This document shows, piece after piece, positions 14,065-24,983 of a DNA stretch of 64,000 bases (positions are counted from its first letter, which is position 1; every line of letters begins with the position of its first letter). This DNA comes from Nautilus pompilius (lineage: Eukaryota; Mollusca; Cephalopoda; Nautilida; Nautilidae): the NCBI GenBank assembly GCA_018389105.1, contig JACATO010000306.1, positions 2,338,001 to 2,402,000 on the forward strand, given 5' to 3'. Under the pieces are notes generated by a model. That model made no database searches. It was not told the DNA's origin and saw only the letters and a list, made by a program, of their open reading frames with translations. The position numbers and the translations under genes were made by a program.

Positions 14065-14400
14065 TCTGGTGTGTTTATATCCATTCAGTATAGTAGATTT
14101 GGAACAATGACATGGAAAGGCATTTGGTTTGGTGGAGAAGCAGATCTTGCATCCTTTGATAATTGAATAATTTCTGCCAGTTACATATTCCTTCTTTTTA
14201 GCATTCTTCTGTCTGTACTTGATCAAAGGATCTTTAATCACGATCACCAGAATATACAGGATGATGGATGAACACCATATAAAACTATTGGAACTTGGAA
14301 GATGCAAAATGTTGTTGCTTTTTGGGCTCCATAGAGCTTGGATATGAACCCTGTTGATCATTTATGGGAGCATCTTGATAGTTAACTAAGGTTTAATAAA
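14065..14400 (+). mobile_element. Tc1-like transposase relic, C-terminal half
   Basis: Translation of the + strand, allowing for decay, gives the back half of a Tc1-family DDE transposase. Readable pieces are a GEADLASFDN segment (family pattern G.L..DG..N), SVLDQRIF, a QDDG core matching QQDGAP or QDNAP with the second catalytic Asp, and SLDMNPVDHLWEHLD, which matches the SPDMNPIEHLW.. motif with the third catalytic acid. Stops and frame changes separate the pieces, so no protein is made. Neither terminal repeat was found; a poly-T run at 14047 lies just upstream. The N-terminal helix-turn-helix is missing. Confidence 0.75.
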
Positions 14401-14659
14401 ATCATTTTATGTGAATCAAAAGAAATTCTAGAAAAATACTTTTTAAAATTTGCTCTTCAGTTAGTGGTTTTCAACTTTGGTTTCTCACCACAGCAATGGA
14501 AATATATAATTTATTAGCATTCTAAAGGAGGTTTAAATTGCTTTTGATGTATGTTACTGCAGCCTAATTTTATGTACATATAATAGATATGACGTGCCTT
14601 ATTATACTAACTTTGATGAACAGTGAATTCTGGTAGTAGGTAGGAATAACAGAATCCTT

Positions 14660-14905
14660 AGTCTATTAAACTATTCCACTGGTTAGATGACTGGGCTGCC
14701 AATTTTGAGGATTTGATTTTGATTCCCCATTGGGGTCAGCTCTGTTTCTATGTGGCATGGTTCTTTCTCACCTTTCCAGTTTGCTCCTACATCTAGAAAT
14801 GATGAGTTCTGGTAGAGATTTCCCAGCTGATGCCAGCATTGTTGAGCTTGGATTATCCTGGTGAGGGAGTGCATTGCTCTGGTTATCTCTTAGAAACTGG
14901 TGAAT
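14660..14905 (+). mobile_element. tRNA-derived SINE, copy 2
   Basis: The head holds an A box (TGGTTAGATGACTGG, 14680-14694) and a weak B box (GATTTTGATTCCCC, about 14714-14727). The body shares the GGCATGGTT block with the SINE at 9031, and the CTCCTACAT..AGA.ATGA.GA.TTCTGGTA block with the one at 40090. The final part is the stretch also found alone at 12481-12650. Divergence between copies suggests an old family. Confidence 0.7.
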
Positions 14906-15002
14906 GAAAAATAAAACCAACTGTTGGAGAAAGTTTTTTTTCTTTTCATAGCTTGGGATTAAACTCATTTAAGGTAAGTGGACCAAGCTTTGTTTTTATT
15001 TT

Positions 15003-15173
15003 ATGAGACAAGATGATGATGGTATCGATAGGATTGGAAGGAGATTTGCCAGAATGATTTGGCTAATAATGGATCTTCATTATTCCAAACAGTTAGCAAA
15101 ACTTAAAGGTCCTAGTCTTGAACATCAGAGATTAACAGGGGATCTCATTCAGATATTGAAGAAAGATTTTTAA
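15003..15173 (+). mobile_element. non-LTR retrotransposon fragment, C-terminal reverse transcriptase region
   Basis: A 56-codon open frame reads RIGRRFARMIW, then YSKQLAKLKGPSLEHQRL and TGDLIQILKKDF. This is the conserved stretch just after the reverse transcriptase domain in CR1/L2/Jockey-type LINEs, where the family pattern is IQRRFT.M, then Y..RL..L.LPSLE.RRLRGDLI. No endonuclease or palm motif (FADD) is seen upstream, so this is a short 5'-truncated scrap. The following 130 bases may continue the element but cannot be read with confidence. Confidence 0.75.
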
Positions 15174-15589
15174 TGGAATGGAACAAGCAGATGTGATCTT
15201 GGTTTATTATTTTGGGCTCTCACGCTGTGATGGGGTGTGTGGGCTTTCTTCCAGTCATCAGCAACTGCTTAGACTAAAAAATATCTGTCCTTATGTTTAG
15301 TTTAGTAGTTACAAGGAAGCAGAAAGTTATCTTGGCTTATGGAAAGGTCCCCAAGGAAATCGAATTACCATCACTATTGACTACATTTTTGATAATTTAT
15401 TTCATTCATTCAGTTTCAATTCTATTACTAAAAATTATTTTCTTTTATCTAATCATGCCAGAAACTTAGCTAATTTGGAATTATGCTGCTTAGCATTACT
15501 AACAGAGAGTGTCTGTGTGTGTGTGTGAATAAACTGTTACTGTTCACATCCTCAGTATCTAATTAGTTTGAATATTTCCATTATGTTTT

Positions 15590-15745
15590 AAATATCTAAA
15601 ATTCAAATTTGGTAGTGATAGTTTTAATCTTCACTGTATTTCAAGAATTCTTAAAGCCTAGAAACATTCCAGTAAATCTATGCTGAACTCTAACAAATCA
15701 ATATTCTTGCTCAAACAAAGATTCCACATCCACATAGCACGTTTA
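15590..15745 (+). repeat. two-copy dispersed repeat, copy 1 (partner 36057-36215)
   Basis: Both copies run in the same orientation through TCTAAAATTCA, a TTGGTAG block, then GAAACATTC..GTA.ATCTATG and TGAACT.TAA.AAATCAATAT. Similarity is roughly 75 to 80 percent by eye. There is no coding sense, and no promoter boxes or terminal repeats were found. It may be the 3' end of an unnamed element. Confidence 0.6.
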
Positions 15746-16186
15746 AAGTGATGTAAATAAACTAAGGGTTTCACAACTTCACTTCTATGTTTGATACTCT
15801 GGTTAATTATTTTAACATTTTGTGCTTTTCTATAAAGAATGCTGCTATTTAATCTTAGTTACCCATAATACCAAGGAAAGGTCAGGTCATTGGAAGCCTT
15901 CTATAATCATGGTCAGCTGTATTCCAGTTTTTGACCATCATATGAAGCACAAACCTACACTACACCAAAAATAAAAGATATGCTGGTTTTATAGCATTAG
16001 TCTGATGAAGATTGACAGAAGAAGCAATCAAAACTAGATATTGATCTTTGTTGTAGATACCATTCCTTACTGTGAGTAAATATTAAATCTATGTGAGGCA
16101 AAATTAAATAGTTTGTTTTAATATCTACTGTTAGTTTGGCAAGTTGATACAATTTATTATAACCAATTATGGCACATCTTAAAATT
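15746..16186. other. AT-rich spacer
   Basis: Nothing recognisable before the start of the inverted-repeat element at 16187. Confidence 0.5.
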
Positions 16187-17519
16187 ACACTGGTCAACAC
16201 AATTTTTGCTGACTTATATCTGAGACTTGTTTCTGACTAATTTGGGGACACTGAACTCAAATATCACATTGGTTTTTGCCTATCACGTCAAATTTTTGCT
16301 CTACAGCATACCCTCATTTTTGATCAATCACCATAAAAAAGTACCCTATTACAATGATTTCCACAATCACCTCAATCCTATTCTTATCATTATATTTAGA
16401 ATACCATTCCAACAAACAATACCATGAATCAATTTTGAGATTAACAAATATATTGGTTAACTATGACATATCAGGTCAAAGTATTGAAATATAAAAATAT
16501 AAATCGATGCTAGAATTGAATGAATTTTAGTCAAAAATTGGTACAAACTAATCCAGAATATTCTTATCATTTCATTTAGAATACCGTACAAACAAAACAA
16601 TGACAGACATGGGCTTATTTACATTAACTGATATCAGTAAATGACACGTTCTTCCTTCATGGATTAAATTTTCGTTTGTAGGCTTTTCTGGAGTGCTTCA
16701 TTTCCAGACAGTCTCTCTTAATACTCCAACAATAGTTGGCCATCATGTGAGTATCCAACCTTCCTTGGTATTGCTCCTCCATAGCTTGTATATCTTGATG
16801 GAACCTTTCACCTTGCTCATCACTTACGCCACCTAGATTTTCAGGAAATTTATCAAGATGACTGTTGACGAAATGAACCTTTATGCTCATGTTGCAACCC
16901 AGATGATGAAAATTCTTAAGCAATGTTTGAATAAGATCTTTGTAATTTTCAGCTTTTTTTGTTTCCCCAGTAAATTTTTCACAACAGCCATGAAAGAATT
17001 CCATGCTCTTTTCTCCATATCATTGACCTTGTGAAATGTTGATTTCTCATAATTTTTCTGATTTGTGGCCCGTCAAACACACCAGCTTTAATTTTTCATA
17101 ACTGAGACTAGGAAATGTTGTGCATATGTACTTAAAACAGTCACCTTCTATGCTCAGAGCTTTAACATACTGCTTCATTAGACCCAGTTTTGATGTGGAG
17201 AGGCGGAAAGGTGAATTTTACCCGATCTACTAGTGGTTGGTTTTTTGATATTTATTTCGCCAACATTTAAGCATGTTCTCACTGGCCAGTTCTTCTGAGT
17301 CCAATGCTTGTCCTTAGCTCTATTATCCCACAGGCACAAGAAACATGGATATTTTGTGTATCCTCCTTGTTGACCAAAAAGTTAACCATTTTAAGATCCC
17401 GTAGAACAAAAACCTGACGTGATAGGCAAAAACCAATTTGATTTTTGAAACCAGTGCCCAAAATTAGTTAAAAACAGGTGTCAGATCTTAGTCAGCAGAA
17501 AAAAATGTTAGTCAGTGTT
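16187..17519 (-). mobile_element. unclassified DNA transposon with long terminal inverted repeats
   Basis: The first about 120 bases (from ACACTGGTCAACAC) match the reverse complement of the last about 120 bases, with roughly 75 to 80 percent identity. The match runs from the outer end through GCTGACT, a TTGGTTTTTGCCTATCACGT block and on to a CTAC.G.AT block. The flanks read TTA on both sides, compatible with a 3-bp target duplication. The inside carries a minus-strand gene remnant (16657-17461) whose reading begins right at the inner edge of the right inverted repeat, as if the upstream half of the gene had been lost. The element is therefore probably an internally deleted, non-autonomous copy. 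Confidence 0.7.
16657..17461 (-). pseudogene. remnant of a conserved uncharacterised transposon-borne protein
   Basis: The longest piece (16657-17004, 115 codons) contains NYKDLIQTLLKNFHHLGCNM, IKVHFVNSHLDKFPENLGG, SDEQGERFHQDI and MMANYCWSIKRD. I recall this block from uncharacterised proteins repeated in arthropod and cnidarian genomes. Upstream on the same strand, broken by several stops, are DLKMVNFLVNKEDTQNIH, PPLHIKTG and KIKAGVFDGPQIRKIM, which occupy the same order in those proteins. No function is known to me. The invariant Asp, Glu and His residues in SDEQGERFHQDI would suit a metal-dependent nuclease, but that is a guess. The N-terminal half is absent. Confidence 0.7.
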
Positions 17520-18164
17520 ATCATTATTGTTACTAACAGATATTAATGTTCGTATTGGAATTTTTCCTTTCAGATATTATGTTTTTGTGTGTAGTTTATT
17601 TGTAATATTTGAAATGGTTAGTATTTCCAAATATTACATTTATTATATTCATCAGCATTTTGTTTCTGCATACATGCATATGTTAGAGAGAGAGAGGGAG
17701 AGATATATGGCTGGCTGGCTGTTTTTTTTTAATGAAACTATGCTGAATAAGCTATCTTACAATTCTTATAAAAAATAGGATGAAACTTTTACATAAGCTG
17801 CACGATGCAAAAAAAAAAAAATGATTTTAAAAACATTGAGATTATTTCTTTGCTCAAAATTAGATTTTAACTACTATAATTATTTCTTAATACTGGTCAC
17901 CAAGCCAACCCAGGGAATTTTCGTGAAACTCCGAACAGGTGAGATTTGTGAAATTACATGATTTGATAAAAAAATATTTTCTAAAATTTGATTGATTCCT
18001 GAAACAGCCAGATCCAATGAGTTTTCTTCATCACACTGTTGCCAAGACTAAATAACTGTTCCTCTCAGTCCAGCTCTTCCCGTTCATGAATCAAGAAGAA
18101 AATAAAAGAATCATACAATGATCATTTCATGCAACTGCCATAGAACTGAATGCTATAATTGTTT
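17520..18164. other. spacer, no gene recognised
   Basis: It contains a GAGA run (17686-17703) and an A-tract at 17809-17820. The segment 18000-18160 may be the upstream edge of the next repeat, but only one copy covers it. Confidence 0.45.
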
Positions 18165-19350
18165 AAAATGCAGTAAATGCACATGTAGGCAAATGATCAG
18201 TCCAAACTGATTTACAGAGAAATTGATAATGACAAAGAGGCAATGGCAATGTAAAAAAAGGACACAAAGCACCCTTTTGAAAAATCAGAGGAGCAAACAA
18301 TGCCAACTGCATAGGATATTTGACAATTTTTGCAAATATCAGCCAACATTTGATGTGGAATGCCCAGCAAAGAAGCGAGAGAGACCATATCATTGACAGA
18401 TTTGGAAGAAGAATCAATCAGCCAAATGATACACTATGTAAGCATTGTGTCTGATAGAATTTGTGAGGTGATATATCCTCATAATCCTGATTCAACATAA
18501 AAGAAGTATGGGCACGTAATAACTCATCAGAAAGTGCCTCAAGCGACAAACTGTTGAGGAACATGAAGACATGAATCCTGATAATGATGGTATTGAGGAA
18601 TTGAGTTGTGTTCAAAGTATCGTGTGTTCGGAAGACTTTGACCAGGTTTGGCATGTTGAGCACCCTAGGGTAAAGGATACGGTAAGAAATACATTGAATA
18701 TTTCAAAGCCAATTTTGAGAAAATGTTCTTGGATGGGTTTCAAACAAGTTGCTGAAAATGGGCCTGGTAGAATGTAAGAGAAACTACTGCAAATGTATCC
18801 TCATCGCCTAGATATCCCTTTGAAACTGAAATTAGAGCATCAATTCAAATTCTTTACAATAAACAAAAGAAAGGGCAGGCAGTGAATTTGCAATCAAGCA
18901 CAAGATGATTGAAAGAGCCTTACACCTCCACTGTGCTGTGTATATTTGCAGAGTCTAATGGAGCCATAGCAGGGAATCCAGCCTGGAGTGAATTTCAAAA
19001 GCTTACCCGTTTTTTGAGGATGCAAAGTATCCTTCAAAAAGCCAAGTTACATAAAAAATAAACTCATTAAAAGCCAAATTCAAGAAAACAGGTAAACTAC
19101 TGGTCATGAGAAGGTGTTAAGAGGCGTTCATGTGCCATAAGTTACTTGACGGACAATGATTAATGGAAATCTCCATAACTACATAACTAGGATGTTTCTG
19201 GAGAAAATAAAAGTACGTGTGTGATCAGAATGATCATAACTTCCATTTAAACCACTAAAGAAGACTTTTAATGCAGTTTCTTTTCAAGTAAAATTCTGAC
19301 AGTTTCAAATTGCGCCTCTAGACTCTCTGGCCTGGCCCGTGCACTGACTG
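18165..19350 (+). mobile_element. unclassified repeat with coding remnants, copy A (inverted partner 32650-33620)
   Basis: From about 18560 to 19345 this matches the reverse complement of 32650-33430 at about 80 to 85 percent. One reading (about 18200-18560) has protein character: MPSKEARETISLTDLEEESI, SQMIHYVSIVSDRICEVIYP. A second reading after a frame change has CSEDFDQV.HVEHP.(V/I)KD.VRNTLNISK, followed by LLQMYPHRLDIP, all also present in the partner. The 3' 250 bases are non-coding but well conserved. I do not recognise the protein family. No terminal inverted repeats or target duplications are visible, so the class is unknown. Confidence 0.6.
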
Positions 19351-19466
19351 TTAAAATTCAAACGAGCTGCATGCTGAATTAAAGAATTGTTTTCTCTCTT
19401 CAAGTAAATTACTTCCTGGTCTTAGGATTTAAAAAAAGAATTTTTTGATTAAATTTTTTTCAAATA

Positions 19467-19982
19467 CAGTAGACCCTCAGTCTAAGAGATCTTTGTCTAA
19501 TGGTATCACTCCTAGTGGACTTAGATGGCACTGCCATGTTTTTTCTAGCACTGTCAGCAGTTGGTAGTTGGCAGCTAAATGATTGAGAAGTCCTGTGAAT
19601 TCTTTCTGAAAATTACTAATTTTTGTGTCCCCTCAGCTATTAACTGTTAATAATGGCCTCTAAGACAAGAGCAGTTAACAGGAAATTGTCAAGTCCTGAC
19701 TATTGTGGAAAAATTAAAGGTTAGTGTGAAAATAGAGGCTGGTGTATCAATTGCTATGGTTATGGAGTTAGGCATACCAAAACGAACACTATAACTCCTG
19801 AAACACAAATAATGGACAGTGATTCAGAATGACTTGTAAGTACTGAAGTGTAAGGTTTAAAATAAATGTTTGACTGTATTTTTTCAATTTTGTACCATGT
19901 ATTTTTTATCCTTGATCTAACAGACTTTTGGATATAACAGACCACCTTCCCCCCATATAGTCCATTAGATGAAGGCCCACTG
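19467..19982 (+). mobile_element. pogo/Tigger-like DNA transposon, non-autonomous
   Basis: It opens with CAGTAGACCCTCAGTCTAAG after a TA and ends with the inverted match TTAGATGAAGGCCCACTG; the following dinucleotide is CA where TA is expected. The inside starts a transposase: MASKTRAVNRKLSS (from 19653), then after a frame change LTIVEKLKVSVKIEAGVSIA and MVMELGIPKRTL. This is the N-terminal helix-turn-helix of the pogo/CENP-B family, with the usual K..I..G.S...(...)GIPK.T. pattern. The DDE catalytic domain is absent, so the copy would depend on a full relative. Confidence 0.85.
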
Positions 19983-20655
19983 CATTTAGAGCTAGCAATT
20001 TTTTTGTTCTACATTAAGTATGTACAATTAGATTTAGTAAATAGAGATTGATACTTTAAATATTAGGTTGTTACAAAAGTTTTGTTGATTTTTTAACCAC
20101 AACAATGAAACTTCATATAATTGCGGAACATGAAGTCTATTAATCAAAGTAAGTTATATCATAATCAATATACTTCTGCTGGCAAGTTACAAGCACATTT
20201 ATACCATTTTGAAAAAAATCTGGATTTCTGGAGTCAATAAACTGTTGGAAGGCAGTTTCAATTGCTGCTTGGTTGGAGAAGGATTTCATAAGGAGGAAGC
20301 TGTCGAGGTGTCTGAAAAGGTGGTAGACTGTGGGAGGAAGATCTGCTGAATAGGCTAGTGAGGGAGAACTTCGTACCCCAATGTGTTCAGTTATTGAAGA
20401 GTCACTTTTGCAACATGAGGAAGAGCATTGTCATAAAAGAGTATTAGGCCTCTTCGATTCACCAATGCCAGCTGTCATTGGGAGAGTTTCTGATGAACAG
20501 TGGCTGTGATGGTTTCGCCAGGTTATAGTGGATGACACCAGTTGCAATCCTCCAGACAGTGCCCATGACCTTTGGATGGAGGCTGACTTTTGGAACGTGG
20601 TTAGGAACCTTTCTTTGTCCAGTCACTGTGCTGATCATGTGCAATTGTCGTAAAG

Positions 20656-23334
20656 CAGGGGTCACCAAACTACGGCCCGCGACGTCAGTTCATCAGGTCC
20701 GCCGACAGTACTTGCATTTGCGTGATAAAAACGGATGGAACACGAGATGTTGTGAAATAAAATTTTTTTAATTTTGTTGTGGATGCGTACTTTTGTACTA
20801 CAACAGCCTAATATACAATACTGCCTGTTGAGATACTCGTGACCGACAGCAACAATTTTTGCCAATTTTTGTCCCGGTAGGAGAAGACGACTCCGGTGCA
20901 CGGATAGTCTATTGTGCTCCAACACAAGGCGTCCCAAGGAGAAAACACAGCGGTTTTATATCGTAAACCTCATGACCTTGAGATTCTCTTGTAGAACAAT
21001 TGCAAGATCAGGAAACGAAATGAACCAATCAGGATGAGAGTTTCAGTGTGTAGTGGAACAGTCCGGCCAAAATCTGGAACGTTCCACTTCACCTGATTGG
21101 TCAGTTTCCAGTTCTCCCAAAACGAAGGGATTTTTGGGGAAATTTTTGGATTTCCCAAACAAATTTTTTCATGGATAAATGACACATCATGGGTAAGAAG
21201 GCTCAGAAAAATTCCCCGGTCAAGGTGTTAATCGAGCTGGTCTCTAGGCTGTTTTCTTCACCCTTTATTATGGCTACTAAGAAAAGAAAAGTGAACGCCG
21301 AATGTTGCATTTTCAATGAAGAATGGGGAGTAAAGTACTTCTTTGTGGAAACAAAGGACCAGAAAGTGTTGCCGTTTTGAAAGTGTACAATTTTCGGCGT
21401 CACTATGAAACAAAACATCTATCAACATATTCAAAGTTTTCTGGAAAGTTATGCTCTGAGAAATATGAGTCCATGAAACATGGTTTAGAAACTCAAAGAA
21501 ATCTCTTCACGAGAAAGTTTGCTGAAAATGAATCTGTCACTCGTACAAGTTACAAAATAGTGCATAAGTTGGCAGAGCGAGGAAAACCGTTTACTGATGG
21601 CAACTTCATCAAAGAGTGTATGATGGAAGCAGCAAATGACTTGTGTCCTGAGAAAGCCGATTTGTTTGGAAGTATCAGCCTTTCGGCAAGTTCAGTTGTG
21701 TGGAGAACAGAAGAACTTGGAGAGAACATAGTGCTACAGATACGCGAGAAAGCTAGGAACTTGTTGTGGTATTCTCTGGCTCTGGATGAGTCTACTGATC
21801 TCTCAAGTACGTCACAACTTCTTGTGTTCATTCGTGGTGTCAATTTGGACTTTCAGATAACGGAAGAGTTGGCATCCGTTTGCTGCATGCATGGAACAAC
21901 AACTGGAAAAGACATTTTCATGGAAGTGCAGAAAACTTTGCAAGACTATAACCTTCAGTGGAATCAGCTTCGAGGTGTTACAGTTGATGGAGGAAAAAAC
22001 ATGGCTGGAGTGAGGAAGGGTCTGGTTGGGCAGATCAGGACTCAGTTGGAAGATTTGCAAATTCCGGGCGCTCTGTTCATACACTGCATCATACATCAGC
22101 AAGCACTCTGTGGGAAAGACTTGGATATTTCTTGTGTACTGAAACCAGTCGTTTCTGCTGTGAACTTCATTCGGGGACATGCACTCAATCACCGTCAGTT
22201 CCAGGCTTTTCTTGAAGAAATTGATTCTGATTTCTGTGACTTGCCTTATCACACAGCAGTGAGGTGGCTCAGCTGCGGTAAAGTCCTGTTTCGTTTTTAC
22301 AAGCTCTGAAACGAAATAGATGTTTTTCTCACTGAAAAAGATAGAGCTCCTGGCTGTCAAAGTTGTCATTTTTGGTCGACATTACATCCCACATGAATGA
22401 ACTGAACTTGAAACTTCAGGGAAAGGATAACCTCGTCTGTGATCTCTACAGAATCATCAAAGGATTTCGGAGAAAGCTGTCATTGTTTGAAGCACAACTG
22501 GAAGGAGAAAACTTCTCTCATTTTCACTGTTTCAAAGAGTTTTGCGCTATAATTGCTGAAGATGTCAACCTTGATTTTCCTAAAAAGATTATTCGTGACT
22601 TGAAGAGGCATTTTTTGGAGAGATTTTCAGATCTCGACAGAATTGAGAGTGACATTCTTCTGTTCCAGAATCCATTTGATTGTAACCTTGATGATGTGCC
22701 AGTTGAACTACAGTTGGAGCTCATTGATTTGCAAGCAAATGACTTGTTGAAAGAGAAGCACAGAGAAGGAAAACTTGTTGAATTTTACCGCTTCTTACCT
22801 GATGTTGAGTTTCCAAAATTGAATAAATTTGCTGCTGGTATGGTATCATTGTTTGGAACAACTTATGTCTGTGAGCAAACATTTTCAAAAATGAAGTATG
22901 TGAAGTCAACACATCGAACGAGATTGACTGATGAACATTTGAAAGCAATTCTCTTGATTGGATGCAGCAATTCCAAACCAAACATTGATGATATCTTGAA
23001 AGCCAAATGTCAGTTTCACAAATCTCACTAACCTTTTTTGCTGCTTAGTTTGTAAGATTCAGATATGTGCACACTAGGTCTGATGTAACTATATTTTTGC
23101 TAATGTCGTCTTCTTTGATAACTTTTTAGTAAATAAATATGTTGGTTGTCTTTGTTTTTTGTGCATTGCATGCCACTCACCCATGATTAACATGGAATGC
23201 TAAACTTAGTGTTTCGTCTCTTTTCCCAGAGCTTTCATTCTGGCTTGCAAGTATTGAACAGAATGATTATGTGGCCCGCGCTCGTCATTCTTTCAGTTAT
23301 CCGGCCCACTGTGAAAAATGTTTGGTGACCCCTG
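20656..23334 (+). mobile_element. hAT DNA transposon, near-complete, with exact 8-bp target duplication
   Basis: The left end is CAGGGGTCACCAAAC and the right end its perfect 15-base inverse. The target duplication TCGTAAAG is present at 20648-20655 and 23335-23342, 8 bp as expected for hAT. GC-rich subterminal blocks containing GGCCCGC follow both ends. Between the ends lies one transposase gene (21270-23031) with about three lesions. The insertion sits inside a mariner on the opposite strand, so it is younger than that copy. The perfect target duplication and open frames make it the freshest autonomous-type element in the window. Confidence 0.95.
21270..23031 (+). pseudogene. hAT transposase, GTF2IRD2/ZBED-like, about three lesions
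   Basis: The protein starts MATKKRKVNAECCIFNEEWG. A BED-like zinc finger follows (RRHYETKH retained), but a frame change at about 21340-21365 removes part of it, including the C-x2-C. The main frame then holds the RNase H-like core: SLALDESTDLSSTSQLLVF (first catalytic Asp), VTVDGGKNMAG (second Asp) and FIHCIIHQQALC. A CGA-type Arg codon in the FYKLRNEIDVF motif has become TGA at 22307-22309, and a second frame change lies near 22350. The last 222 codons (22363-23031) cover the all-alpha insertion and end with FGTTYVCEQTFSKMKYVKS, the catalytic Glu and dimerisation region. The original length would be about 590 residues, normal for this family. Confidence 0.93.
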
Positions 23335-23424
23335 TCGTAAAGGATCCATTTTTCATCATGTAATGATTTGGTCAAGAAATGGGTTGTTTTTGTTTCTTAT
23401 GACAAGCGAAGAGCAGATCTCCAA

Positions 23425-23885
23425 TCAATGATTTTGTTGTTGTTCATTCAACTCATGAGTCACCCACTTGTCAAGCCTTTTCACCTGGCTGATTGTATCA
23501 AGATTCTGGAAAACAGTTGCAGTGCTTATGTCCAGCTCTCCAGAAATTTCTCTGTTTTTCTTTTGGATCACTTTCCTGTGTTCCTTATCTTCGAGGCTCT
23601 CATCTCCTGATCGAAAGCTTGTAAACCATTGTAGTACTGTGTGCTCATTTGCTGTGTCCTCGCCCCATGCTTGCTTAATGTTACAAGTTCCCTCACTCGC
23701 TCTGTCGCCTAGTTTGAACCTGTGAAGGAAAATGGCACGAAAAGATTTTCTATTGATGCTTAACTCAGAACCCTGAAACAAATATCCATTTTATGATTTT
23801 TAGAAAGATAGGTTTTGCATAATGTATGCCAAAGCACATGCTACAAAATGATATATAACTTATCTACATACACCTTCACAAGCAT
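23425..23885 (-). pseudogene. mariner transposase, N-terminal part, with predicted mini-intron
   Basis: Exon 2 (from 23772 downward) reads GSELSINRKSFRAIFLHRFK, then AWGEDTANEHTVLQWFTSFR, SGDESLED and LDKWVTHELNEQQQN. This is the paired helix-turn-helix DNA-binding domain and linker of a mariner of the SETMAR-type group. The frame has no ATG of its own: reading upstream it meets TAA within about ten codons. An ATGCTTGTGAAG exon at 23885-23874, followed by a 101-bp GT..AG interval (23873-23773), would splice in phase to give MLVKGSEL, close in length to the N-terminus of relatives. The catalytic half lies beyond the hAT insertion. Confidence 0.85.
23773..23873 (-). other. predicted 101-bp intron in mariner copy 1
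   Basis: On the minus strand the interval starts GTGTATG and ends in a TTTGTTTCAG acceptor. Equivalent 101-bp intervals occupy 38033-38133 (minus, copy 2), 57930-58030 (plus, copy 3) and 2379-2479 (plus, copy 4, with a GC donor). Equal length is expected from shared descent and is not itself evidence of splicing. The argument is that splicing supplies the only start codon in frame with the transposase. Confidence 0.5.
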
Positions 23886-24983
23886 GCAAAAAATGAACCC
23901 CAAATTAACACAATATATAAAACTGACAAAACTTTAGTAACGAATTAATATAATGGAATTTCTAGACCAAGCATTTTCAAACTGGCCTACAAAAGGCTTA
24001 TTTCAGGGGTATATGGAGATAAAATACTACTTTTATAATTTTTTCAGTTTTTATTGTTTTGATGAACAATTAAATGTGTATGGAATAATTTGATGACTAT
24101 ATACATTATATATTTACTATATCAAACTTTATATGACTCTGTTTGTTGCCTATAAGTTAAGCTTTATCTGATAAGCTATATAACAATTCTAAATTTAGAG
24201 ATCATTATAAAAAAATGTGTAATGGTATAGTTGCTCTTCCAGATTGCAATGACTCAGGTGATTGTACAGTTTTCAAGATTTTGTGTGAGAAGGTAAAGCT
24301 GGAGATGGCTTTTATCTGGTGGCCTTGAGACCTTGCAGTTTTAACTTAATCTCTTGTTTGTTATAGCTATGGAAGTATAAATGGAGGAAAGGAGAACTAG
24401 TACAGAGCATTAGAGAATGATGGAGAAGAACATAAGACTCCTGTTTCTATAGTTAGAAGGGTGGAAATTTGATCTAGAAGAAGATTCTAGAAGCCAGTGG
24501 GAACTAGTAGCACCCACCCCATGATGGACTTTATTTTTGAGATAAAGCTCTTGCTTCACACCTTATCTGCCAAATTTGTCAAATTCATCATTTCACAGTA
24601 ATCTCTTGTATCAGCAGACCATCCAACTCTCACCACTATCCAGGACAAACAGTGAATACTGTGTAGTTAGAGCCAGCACAAAGGTTAACCTGCCAACTGA
24701 CAGTGTTAGTAACAATAATAATATCGTTAAACTCAGAATACAGTTGTCTTGCTTTCACCAAAAGTCACTAGATTATTGAGGGTATACATTACATACATTG
24801 TGCACATACCACAATACATGTAATGTATATCTTAATTGTATTCTATACACTTATACAGATGCATAGTTTGGGTTGGGAACCCAGCTTTAATCCATTTATT
24901 TTGAATTTAGGAAAACAGAAGCAAAAAATAAAAAAAAAGAGGTGATTTGTTGATAGTTACATAGAATTTGGATTTACTGCAGT

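Larger units (their letters stand above)
20063..23948 (-). mobile_element. mariner element, family copy 1, interrupted by a hAT insertion
   Basis: TA-flanked ends carry the family terminal repeat (TTAGGTTGTTACAAAAG at 20063; degenerate inverted match ending 23948). Removing the 2679-bp hAT insert and one 8-bp target copy leaves about 1.2 kb, the same as the copies at 37051 and 57856. The transposase lies on the minus strand: the N-terminal helix-turn-helix is at 23425-23781, and the catalytic half is downstream of the insert between 20100 and 20647. The hAT element landed directly after the codons for DEKWILYD, which contain the first catalytic Asp. The second acid is readable in LFYDNALPHVAK. 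Further stops and frame changes in the C-terminal half show it was already decaying. Confidence 0.93.

Noticed and set aside
21812-22369. 185-codon minus-strand frame inside the hAT element.
   Set aside because: It is a shadow of the transposase on the + strand, which has all the family motifs.
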